39,600 nucleotides of DNA from Methylobacterium sp. J-070 (GTDB lineage Bacteria > Pseudomonadota > Alphaproteobacteria > Rhizobiales > Beijerinckiaceae): positions 1-39,600 of the forward strand of contig NZ_JAKSXX010000017.1 of the NCBI RefSeq assembly GCF_022829385.1, in the 5' to 3' direction. The notes under the pieces are model-generated. The model was given only the letters and a program-made list of their open reading frames with translations, ran no database searches and had not been told where the DNA came from. Of the stretch, positions 8,078 through 14,796 are shown in pieces (position 1 is the first letter of the stretch; every line of letters begins with the position of its first letter). The position numbers and the translations under genes were made by a program.

Positions 8078-9199
8078 TCAATGCCCCCGCGCGGGAAGGC
8101 TGTCGAGGAACGGGCGCACGGCCGCGTTCATGAAGGCGACGTCGGCCGCCTTGGCGGCGGTGGCGGTCGTGTGGCCCTGGACGGAGGGGACCGCGATCAC
8201 GCTGGCCTGCGGGATGAAGGCGCCTGCCTCGCGCGCCTCCTCCACGGGGTTGTACAGGTCGAGGGTGCCGCCGGTGAGGATCAGCGTGCGCGCCTTGATG
8301 GCGGCGAGCGCCTTCCGGACATCGCCGCCGAACCCGGGGGTCTGGCCGATGTCGTGGCGGTCGTAGGCCCAGGTCTGGGCGATCCAGTCGTTGGCGTCGA
8401 AGCCTGTCTTGAGCACCGCCTCCTCCTGCGCGCGCATCCAGGGCAGGATGTCGAGGGGCTGCGGGGCGATCCCGCGCAGCGCCTCCGGGGTCCGGGCGGC
8501 CAGCACCTGCAGGATGTCGGCGCGCAGCCGCCAGCCCTGCTCGGGCTGCCGGTCGTAGGCGCCGTCCTTGAAGGCGGGATCGAGCATCAGCGCCTTGCGG
8601 GTGGCCTCGTTGACGGCGATCGACCAGGGCGCCGTGCGCGCCATCGGGGTCAGCGCCACCAGGCCGTCCATGAGGTCGGGATGGCTGACGCCCCATTGCA
8701 GCGCCTGCATGCCGCCCATCGAGGCGCCCGCCACCGCCACGAGGTGGGTGATCCCGAGGCGGTCCAGCAGCCGCTTCTGGCTCTCCACCATGTCGCGGAT
8801 GCTGAAGTGCGGGAAGGCCGTCCCGTGCTGGCTCGCGCTGTTGCTCGGGCTCGTGGTCAGCCCGTTGCCGATCGCGTCGGTGGCGACGATGAAGTACTTG
8901 TCCGTGTCGAGGGCCTTGCCGGGACCGATCAGGAAGTCGATCCGGTGATGGTTGCCGCCGATCGCGGTGGCCATCAGGATCGCGTTGGATTTGTCGGCGT
9001 TGAGCTGGCCGTGCGTGACGTAGGAGATCGAGAAATCCCGGATCGTCTCGCCGCTCTCCAGCGGCAGGTCGCCGAGACGCTCGAGCCGGTGCGGCGGGTC
9101 GTTCGGCCCGTGCGCGGCGGACGGCGACAGGCCGGCGACGAGCAGGGCCGCGGCCAAGGCCCATCCCCGGCCTCCGGCTGAAACGCGCTGCGTTCTCAT
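8078..9199 (-). CDS. Secreted MetX-like alpha/beta hydrolase
   Basis: A 373-residue alpha/beta hydrolase of the homoserine O-acetyltransferase-like family, with an N-terminal signal peptide (about 1-30, ending PSAAHG). The catalytic triad is visible: S160 in GASMGG, D314 in GTLDLYNP and H343 in VQGHTT. Cytoplasmic MetX makes O-acetylhomoserine; export makes that role unlikely and suggests an extracytoplasmic esterase or acyltransferase. Start ATG 9197-9199 is preceded by GGGGGAGGG, a strong ribosome-binding site. The gene sits between an MFS transporter and a serine hydrolase on the same strand, consistent with processing a substrate before uptake. The precise substrate is unknown. Confidence 0.85.
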   Translation of the reverse strand: MRTQRVSAGGRGWALAAALLVAGLSPSAAHGPNDPPHRLERLGDLPLESGETIRDFSISYVTHGQLNADKSNAILMATAIGGNHHRIDFLIGPGKALDTDKYFIVATDAIGNGLTTSPSNSASQHGTAFPHFSIRDMVESQKRLLDRLGITHLVAVAGASMGGMQALQWGVSHPDLMDGLVALTPMARTAPWSIAVNEATRKALMLDPAFKDGAYDRQPEQGWRLRADILQVLAARTPEALRGIAPQPLDILPWMRAQEEAVLKTGFDANDWIAQTWAYDRHDIGQTPGFGGDVRKALAAIKARTLILTGGTLDLYNPVEEAREAGAFIPQASVIAVPSVQGHTTATAAKAADVAFMNAAVRPFLDSLPARGH

Positions 9200-9228
9200 C
9201 GGTATCCCTCCCCCGTCGGCTCCGCGGC

Positions 9229-9260
9229 TTCCCCCTCCCCCCTCCGCGGAGGAGGAGGAA
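9229..9260. repeat. G/C-rich palindrome between hydrolase and MFS genes
   Basis: The core CCTCCGCGGAGG (9241-9252) is perfectly palindromic and is extended by pyrimidine-rich and purine-rich flanks into a long imperfect stem. It resembles the dispersed hairpins at 14471, 22419 and 23966 in the CCCTCCCCC-type arm but not in the loop. No T-tract follows, so it is not a textbook terminator. Confidence 0.4.
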
Positions 9261-9321
9261 GACGCGCGCAGCCGTTCATCGCGCCGCCGATGACGACCAG
9301 TGACCATCCGGGCGTGCCTGC

Positions 9322-10722
9322 TCATGCGACCGGGCGCGGGACCGCGCCGCGCCCCTCGGGCACCGGGCCGCCCGCCGCAAGGGCGGGCTCCAGGCTCTCC
9401 AAGCTCTGGCGGCGCGGCTCGACGCCGAACACGGCGACCGCCACGATCTGCAGGGCCAGGAGCCCGATCATCAGCCCGGTCACGCCCGCGATGCCGTAGG
9501 CCTCGAACAGGCTCACCACCAGGAACGGCGTCACGATGGTGGCCCCGCGCCCGGCGGTGTTGCACAGGCCCGACGCCCTGAGCCGCACCTCGGTGGGGAA
9601 CAGCTCCGGGATGTAGATCCCGAACAGCAGCGCCACCAGCACGTAGATCGGCACGGTGAGGCCGAAGCCCACCAGCGGCAGCAGGACCGGATCCAGGGTC
9701 ATCGGATACAGGATCCCGAACAGGATGGCCGCCGCCGAGGCGCCGATGATCGTCGGCTTGCGGCCCCAGCGGTCGGCGGTGAGCGCCCCGATGGCGCTGC
9801 CCACCGGCGCCCCGAGGCCCATCAGCAGGGCGTAGCCGAAGGAGGTCGCCACGGAGAGGCCCTGCCGGATGAAGAAGGTCGGCAGCCAGGTCACGAAGCC
9901 GTAGAGCAGCGTGTTGATCACCACGAGGCACAGGCAGCCCAGCAGCAGGCGCGACAGCAGCGGCGGCCGGAACAGCGCGGCGAGCCCGAGCTGCGGCACC
10001 GGCGCCATCGCGGCGGCGGGGGGCAGCGGCGCGCCGCGGGCGGCCTCCGCCTCGATCGACCGCATCAGCGCCTCGGCCTCGGCGTGGCGCCCCACCGCCT
10101 CGAGCCAGCGCGGCGATTCGGGCAGGTTCTTGCGGGCGTACCAGACGGCGAGCGCCCCGAGGCCGCCGAGGGCAAACATCGCCCGCCAGCCGAAGGCCGG
10201 GATGACGAGGTAGCCGATCAGGGAGGCGGCGGGCAGGCCGGTGACCACGAACACCGCCATCAGGCCGAGGAAGCGCCCGCGGGAGCGTGCCGGCACGAAC
10301 TCGGTCATGGTCGAGTAGCCGACCACGTTCTCGGCCCCGAGGCCGACGCCCATGATGAAGCGCAGCGCGATCAGGACCGTCATGTTCGGCGCGAAGGCCG
10401 CGCCGAGGGCGGCGAGGCCGAAGACCAGCAGGTTGGCCTGGTAGGTGAAGCGCCGCCCGTAACGGTCGCCGAAGAAGCCCGTGAGGAACGAGCCGGCCAT
10501 CATGCCCACGAAGGTCGCCGAGACGAACCACGCGTTCATCGGCAGGGTCGAGAAGCCGGACTTGAGGGTCGCGCCCAGCACGGTGGCGGCGATGTAGATG
10601 TCGAACCCGTCGAAGAACATGCCGATCCCGATCAGCCACATGACGCGGCGATGGAACGGGCCGATCGGCAGCCGGTCGAGGCGGCCTCCGGCGTTGACCG
10701 CCGGGCTCACGGGTTCGGGCAT
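9322..10722 (-). CDS. MFS transporter, metabolite/aromatic acid:H+ symporter type
   Basis: A 466-residue major facilitator protein with 12 predicted helices. The first loop carries GDRYGRR and the seventh-helix loop ADRWGRKPT, the paired MFS signature; PESPRWL follows the sixth helix, and FPTEVRLRASG lies near helix 10. D42 in FFDGFDIY sits in helix 1, as in the aromatic acid and sugar porter-like symporters. The long middle loop (about 215-255) is cytoplasmic. The gene lies 85 bases downstream of the aldehyde dehydrogenase and probably imports that pathway's substrate. A carboxylate or aromatic acid is the best guess from family resemblance. The C-terminus is a disordered Ala/Pro/Gly tail. 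Confidence 0.88.
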   Translation of the reverse strand: MPEPVSPAVNAGGRLDRLPIGPFHRRVMWLIGIGMFFDGFDIYIAATVLGATLKSGFSTLPMNAWFVSATFVGMMAGSFLTGFFGDRYGRRFTYQANLLVFGLAALGAAFAPNMTVLIALRFIMGVGLGAENVVGYSTMTEFVPARSRGRFLGLMAVFVVTGLPAASLIGYLVIPAFGWRAMFALGGLGALAVWYARKNLPESPRWLEAVGRHAEAEALMRSIEAEAARGAPLPPAAAMAPVPQLGLAALFRPPLLSRLLLGCLCLVVINTLLYGFVTWLPTFFIRQGLSVATSFGYALLMGLGAPVGSAIGALTADRWGRKPTIIGASAAAILFGILYPMTLDPVLLPLVGFGLTVPIYVLVALLFGIYIPELFPTEVRLRASGLCNTAGRGATIVTPFLVVSLFEAYGIAGVTGLMIGLLALQIVAVAVFGVEPRRQSLESLEPALAAGGPVPEGRGAVPRPVA

Positions 10723-10807
10723 GGGGCGTGTCCTTCCTCGGTGTCCGGAACCGGCGTGGACGGGGTCCGTCTGGCGCGGACCTCTGATCCCCCCACGCCG
10801 TCGTGCG

Positions 10808-12331
10808 TCAGTTCAGGCGGCGCTGGCCGGCCGTGTCGCGGTACCAGTCGAACGGCCCGTCTCCGGTGGCGACCATGATGCTCTTCACGTCGAAATGGTC
10901 GTTGAAGCTCTCGATGCCGCACTCGCGGCCGAGCCCGCTGTCGCCGACCCCGCCCCAGGGCGAGGCCGGATCGAGGCGGTGGTGGTCGTTGATCCAGACG
11001 ATGCCGGCCTTGACGGCGTGCGCGACCCGGTGGGCGCGGGCGACGTCCCGGGTCCGCACCGCCGCCGCGAGGCCGAAGGGCGAGTCGTTGGCGAGCCGGA
11101 GCGCGTCGGCCTCGTCCTCGAAGCGGGTGACGCTGGTGAAGGGCCCGAACACCTCCTCCTGGAAGATGCGCATGTCGGCGGTGACGTCGGCGAACACGGT
11201 CGGCTCGACGAAGTAGCCGCCCTCGAAGCCCGGCACCGTCGCCGCCCGGCCCCCCGCCACCGCCCGGGCGCCCGCGTCGCGGCCGTAGCCGGCGTAAGCC
11301 AGCACCCGGTCGCGCTGGCGCTCGGAGATCACCGGCCCGAGCTGGGTCGCCGGGTCGAAGGGGTCGCCGAGGCGGATGGAGGCGGTCTTGGCGGCGAGCC
11401 GCTCCACGAACTCGTCGTAGATCGAGGCCTGGACGAGGTGGCGGCTGCCGCAGACGCAGGTCTGGCCGGCGCCGATGAAGGCCCCGAAGGCCGCGTAGTT
11501 GACCGCCCGCTCGACGTCGAAATCCTCGAACACCATCACGGGGGTCTTGCCGCCGAGCTCCATGGTCTGGTGGGCGAAGACCTTGGCGGCCGCTGCGCCG
11601 GCGATCCGGCCGGCCTCGGTGCCGCCGGTGAGCACCAGCTTGTTGATGTCGCGGTGCTCGGCGAGCGCCTTGCCGGTGGAGGCGCCCAGGCCCAGCACGA
11701 TGTTGAACACGCCCGGCGGCAGGCCGGCCTCGGTGAAGATCTGCGCGAGCTTCAGGGTCGTCAGCGGGGTGTACTCGGAGGGCTTGACCACCGTGGTGCA
11801 GCCCGTGGCGAGCACCACCGCCAGCGACTTGCACAGGATCATCAGCGGATGGTTGAACGGCGTGCAGTTGGCCACGACCCCGATCGGCGTGCGCCGGGTG
11901 TAGTTGAGGTAGTTGCCCTCCACCGGGATCACGTCGTCGCGGCGCGCCAGCGCGACGCCCGCGAAGTAGCGGAAGAAGTCCGGCAGCCGGGAGAGCTGGG
12001 CCCGGGTCTCGTTGACCGGCCGGCCGTTGTTGGTGGTCTCCAGCCGGTAGAGCGTGTCGAGGTTGGCCTCGAAGGCGTCGGCCAGCCGGTTCACCAGCCG
12101 GGCCCGGGCGCGCAGGTCCATCCCGCCCCATGCCTTGCCCTCGAAGGCGGCCCGGGCCGCGCGCATCGCCCGGTCGACGTCGGCCGGGCCCGAGTTCGGG
12201 ATGCGCGCGATCACCGCGCCGGTGGCGGGATTGCGCACGTCGATCAGCGTGCCGTCCCCGGCCTCGACCTCGCGGCCGTCGATGAAGTTGCCCCTCGTCT
12301 CGACCGCAGGGGCCGGCGCGTGCAGGGTCAT
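10808..12331 (-). CDS. NAD(P)-dependent aldehyde dehydrogenase
   Basis: A 507-residue member of the aldehyde dehydrogenase superfamily, the usual length. Visible signatures are the cofactor-binding TPFNHP and VVKPSEYTP blocks, E258 in MELGGKTP (general base) and C292 in GQTCVCGSR (nucleophile). The late EEVFGPFTSV and SPWGGVGDSGLGRE motifs are also present. It oxidises an aldehyde or semialdehyde to the acid. The order GntR regulator, dehydrogenase, MFS transporter and two secreted hydrolases on one strand marks it as the central enzyme of a catabolic cluster. The substrate cannot be named; close relatives act on hydroxymuconic semialdehyde, betaine aldehyde or aromatic aldehydes. Confidence 0.92.
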   Translation of the reverse strand: MTLHAPAPAVETRGNFIDGREVEAGDGTLIDVRNPATGAVIARIPNSGPADVDRAMRAARAAFEGKAWGGMDLRARARLVNRLADAFEANLDTLYRLETTNNGRPVNETRAQLSRLPDFFRYFAGVALARRDDVIPVEGNYLNYTRRTPIGVVANCTPFNHPLMILCKSLAVVLATGCTTVVKPSEYTPLTTLKLAQIFTEAGLPPGVFNIVLGLGASTGKALAEHRDINKLVLTGGTEAGRIAGAAAAKVFAHQTMELGGKTPVMVFEDFDVERAVNYAAFGAFIGAGQTCVCGSRHLVQASIYDEFVERLAAKTASIRLGDPFDPATQLGPVISERQRDRVLAYAGYGRDAGARAVAGGRAATVPGFEGGYFVEPTVFADVTADMRIFQEEVFGPFTSVTRFEDEADALRLANDSPFGLAAAVRTRDVARAHRVAHAVKAGIVWINDHHRLDPASPWGGVGDSGLGRECGIESFNDHFDVKSIMVATGDGPFDWYRDTAGQRRLN

Positions 12332-12408
12332 GGCGTCTCTCCCGTATCGTGTCTTCGCCGTCCGGCCGGCCCGGGGTCGAGCGACCCGAGGCCCGCGCCG
12401 GCGCCGTT

Positions 12409-13041
12409 TCAGAGGACGACCGCGCTGCGCTCCAGCGCGGTCAGGATGCGGCGCTCCGCCTGGGCGACGTGGTCGCGCACGAGGCGCCGCGCCCCGCGTC
12501 CGTCCCGGCGCTGGAGCGCGTCGATGATGCCGGCGTGCTCGGCCACCAGCTGCGCCGGATCGCGCCCGCGGATGGCCTCGAGGCTGACGCGCACGAGCCG
12601 GTCGGCCTGCTCGACGAGGTCGCGGACGGTGGCGGCCATGCGGCGGTTGCCCGAAGCCTCCGCCACCGCGATGTGGAAGGCGCGGTTCTCCGCGATGAAG
12701 TCCGCCCCCTCGGCGACCGTGCGGAAGGCGTCGAGGGCGTCGAGCGCGGCCTGGGGCGCGTGGGCGGCGGCCTCCGCCGCGCAGGCCGGCTCCAGGGCGA
12801 GGCGCATGCGCAGCAGATCGCGGGCATCGGCGACCGAGATCGCGTTGATCTGATAGCCCTGACGGGCGTGAACGGTCACGAGGCGCTCGCGCTCCAGGCG
12901 CAGCAGCGCCTCGCGGACCGGCTGGCGGCTGACGGCGTAGCGCTGGGCCAGCTCCTGCTCGCGCACCTCGGCACCCGGGCGCAGCGTGCAGGCCAGGATG
13001 TCGGCGCGGATCGCCGCGTAGATGTTGTCACGGAGCAGCAC
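12409..13041 (-). CDS. GntR-family transcriptional regulator, FCD type (FadR subfamily)
   Basis: A 210-residue regulator. An N-terminal winged helix-turn-helix (about 3-66; LRPGAEVREQELAQRYAVS then PVREALLRLERERLV) is followed by an all-helical FCD ligand domain (about 80-205), where N-x-x-F-H-x-A-V and a later AEHAGIIDAL supply candidate metal/ligand histidines. The start is GTG at 13039-13041, six bases after GGGAGG; no ATG fits the domain boundary. It is 77 bases upstream of the aldehyde dehydrogenase on the same strand and divergent from the alpha/beta hydrolase at 13166. A palindrome in the shared promoter region (13074-13087) is a candidate binding site. FCD regulators usually repress until a carboxylate ligand binds. 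Confidence 0.9.
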   Translation of the reverse strand: MLLRDNIYAAIRADILACTLRPGAEVREQELAQRYAVSRQPVREALLRLERERLVTVHARQGYQINAISVADARDLLRMRLALEPACAAEAAAHAPQAALDALDAFRTVAEGADFIAENRAFHIAVAEASGNRRMAATVRDLVEQADRLVRVSLEAIRGRDPAQLVAEHAGIIDALQRRDGRGARRLVRDHVAQAERRILTALERSAVVL

Positions 13042-13073
13042 GGATCGCCTCCCGGTTGATCCATGCTGCCACT

Positions 13074-13087
13074 CGTGAAATATCACG
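13074..13087. promoter_or_regulatory. Candidate GntR operator, CGTGA-N4-TCACG
   Basis: CGTGA (13074-13078), AATA, TCACG (13083-13087): a perfect inverted repeat in the short divergent region between the GntR gene (start 13041) and the alpha/beta hydrolase (start 13166). Its location would allow one dimer to control both directions. Operator function is inferred from position and symmetry. Confidence 0.4.
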
Positions 13088-13165
13088 TCAACCGAATTGC
13101 GGACGCCTGATCGGACTGCGACAGCCGTCTGTCGCCGGGCATCGCGCCGGCGGGGGGAGGTCTGG

Positions 13166-13939
13166 ATGCAGGCGATGTTCGCGGACGGGCAGGTGGCGGT
13201 GACCGCCTCCGGCGAGGGTCCGCCCCTGGTGCTGCTGCACTCGCTGCTCGCCGACGCGACGAGCTTCGACCGGGTCGCCCCCGCCCTCGGCCGCGATTTC
13301 CGGATCCTGATCCCGGACCTGCCCGGGTTCGGCGGCTCCACGCCCGCCCCGGGCGGCCTCGAAGCCGTGGCCGACCGAATGGCGCAGGCCCTGCGCGACG
13401 CCACCGGGGGCGCCCCGGTCGCCGGGCTCGGCAACGGCTACGGCGGCTTCGTGCTGCTGCTCTGCGCCCTGCGCCATCCCGGCCTGTTCGACCGGCTCGT
13501 CTTCGCGGATTGCGGCGCCTGCTTCTCGGAGCCGGGGCGGGAGGCGTTCCGCACCATGGCGCGGGTCGCGGGCGAGACGGGGCTGCCGGCGATCGCCGAC
13601 ACGGCGATGCGGCGCCTGTTCGCGCCCGCCTTCCAGGCGGCGCATCCGGACCTGATGGCGGAGCGCCGCGCCGCCTTCCTGCGCACCGACCCGGCGGTGT
13701 TCCAGGCCGCCTGCGCGGCCCTCGCCGGCCTCGACCTGCGCGGGCGCCTGTCCGCGCTGCGGGTCCCGGCCCTGGTGCTGGTCGGCGAGCACGACGAGGC
13801 GACCCCGCCCGCCATGGCCCGCGAACTCGCCGCCGGCCTACCCGATGCCCGGTTCGTGATGCTGCCCGACTGCGCCCACGTCCCGCAGCTGCAGGCGCCC
13901 GAGACCTTCGTGGACGCGGTGACCGGTTTCCTGCGCTAG
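13166..13939 (+). CDS. Alpha/beta hydrolase lacking the nucleophile serine
   Basis: A 257-residue alpha/beta hydrolase resembling 3-oxoadipate enol-lactonases: LVLLHSLLADATSFD with the oxyanion-hole HS, PDLPGFGGS, acid D in VGEHDEATPP and H in PDCAHVPQL. The nucleophile elbow should read G-N-S-Y-G-G; here it reads G-N-G-Y-G-G, with Gly91 (codon GGC at 13436-13438) replacing serine. One transition from AGC would explain it. The protein may be inactive, act by another route, or have become a binding protein. Start ATG 13166 follows GGGGGAGG; an earlier in-frame ATG at 13097 would add an arginine-rich stretch without homology. It is divergent from the GntR regulator. Confidence 0.85.
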   Translation: MQAMFADGQVAVTASGEGPPLVLLHSLLADATSFDRVAPALGRDFRILIPDLPGFGGSTPAPGGLEAVADRMAQALRDATGGAPVAGLGNGYGGFVLLLCALRHPGLFDRLVFADCGACFSEPGREAFRTMARVAGETGLPAIADTAMRRLFAPAFQAAHPDLMAERRAAFLRTDPAVFQAACAALAGLDLRGRLSALRVPALVLVGEHDEATPPAMARELAAGLPDARFVMLPDCAHVPQLQAPETFVDAVTGFLR

Positions 13940-14382
13940 CGCGCGCGGCGCCGGAGGCGGAGCCGGTCGGGCAGGAAGTCGGGATCGGTGAGGGCGGCCG
14001 CCAGCACCGCGAGGAGGCCGAGGTGCAGGGCCGCCGCGGCGAACCCCGGACTGTGGAACGTCCCCAGCGCGAGCGCGCCCGCCGCCATGGCGGGAGGACC
14101 CGCGACGTAGATCGCCGTCCGCCACGGTGCGGCCGGCCGGGCGAGGCGCCAGAGGCAGCCCGCCAGCGCCGCGAGCGCGAACCCGCCCTTGAGCACCGCC
14201 ATGAAGCGGATCACCCGCGCGAGGTCGGGATCGACGGGGGCGGCCGGCGCCCGCACGATTGCGGCGCCGACAGCGAGGAGCGCGGCGACCGTCAGCAGGA
14301 CGAGGGCGAGGCGGGCCGGCCGCCAGGGGCCAGCGGCCCGGGCCGAGGGTGCCGCGGCGATGGGGGGTGCGTCAGTCCACAT
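13936..14382 (-). CDS. Uncharacterised membrane protein (148 aa)
   Basis: Four hydrophobic segments are predicted (about residues 24-43, 60-80, 90-107 and 112-131) between a proline/alanine-rich N-terminus and a basic tail RLRLRRRAR. No family was recognised; the pattern suggests a small integral membrane protein of unknown function. Its stop TAG (minus strand, 13936-13938) shares the palindrome CTAG with the stop of the convergent hydrolase, so the two coding regions overlap by four bases tail to tail. Confidence 0.65.
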   Translation of the reverse strand: MWTDAPPIAAAPSARAAGPWRPARLALVLLTVAALLAVGAAIVRAPAAPVDPDLARVIRFMAVLKGGFALAALAGCLWRLARPAAPWRTAIYVAGPPAMAAGALALGTFHSPGFAAAALHLGLLAVLAAALTDPDFLPDRLRLRRRAR

Positions 14383-14465
14383 GGGCTCCTCCTGTCTGGG
14401 TCAAGCAGCGCCGTCCTCGCAGAGTGCCTGTCCGCGACATCTCCTGAACGCGCTCGATCCGGAAC

Positions 14466-14500
14466 CGTCCCCCTCCCCCCTCTGCGGGGGAGGGAGGACG
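14466..14500. repeat. Intergenic stem-loop, family copy 1
   Basis: Core 14471-14497: arm CCCTCCCCC, loop CTCTGC, arm GGGGGAGGG, then AGG. Outer CGTCC (14466-14470) and GGACG (14496-14500) extend the stem across a one-base bulge. The 27-base core is identical to that at 22419-22445. A small second hairpin (CGCC-CGT-GGCG) follows directly. Confidence 0.75.
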
Positions 14501-14527
14501 CCCGTGGCGCCTGTTCCGCGCGCCGCG

Positions 14528-14794
14528 TCAGCGCAGCTTCTGCTCCTCTTTCTCCCGCTCGGTCGGCGGCCGGGCGCGGTCGGCGCCCTCGGCGGCGGGG
14601 GTGGCGACCGGCGCCTGCGGATAGGCGACGTTCGGGGTCCGGCCGGTGCTGCCGACCGTGCTGTTGTCCGTCCCGGGCGTCGCCGCCACGTCCGGCGGCA
14701 GCGCGTCGCCGGGGCGGGGTTGAGCCAGGGCGGCGCCCGGAAGTGAAGCCGCGAGGAGGGCGAGGGACCAGGTCCGGAAGAGGCGCTGGCGCAT
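14528..14794 (-). CDS. Small secreted protein, third gene of the GMC dehydrogenase set
   Basis: An 88-residue protein with a typical Sec signal peptide (about 1-24; LALLAASLPGAALAQ). The mature part is proline-, alanine- and charge-rich and ends in a highly charged EREKEEQKLR. No cysteine and no CxxCH heme motif is present, so it is not the cytochrome subunit often found with such dehydrogenases. It begins two bases after the GMC gene stop, which strongly suggests cotranscription and perhaps a periplasmic role linked to that enzyme. Function unknown. Confidence 0.65.
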   Translation of the reverse strand: MRQRLFRTWSLALLAASLPGAALAQPRPGDALPPDVAATPGTDNSTVGSTGRTPNVAYPQAPVATPAAEGADRARPPTEREKEEQKLR

Positions 14795-14796
14795 CG

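Noticed and set aside
9229..9260. Rho-independent terminator
   Set aside because: Strong hairpin but no T-tract in either direction; listed as a palindrome.
8078..10639. Single 853-residue frame spanning MFS and hydrolase genes
   Set aside because: Only its last 373 residues are a real protein; the first part is an out-of-frame shadow of the MFS gene.
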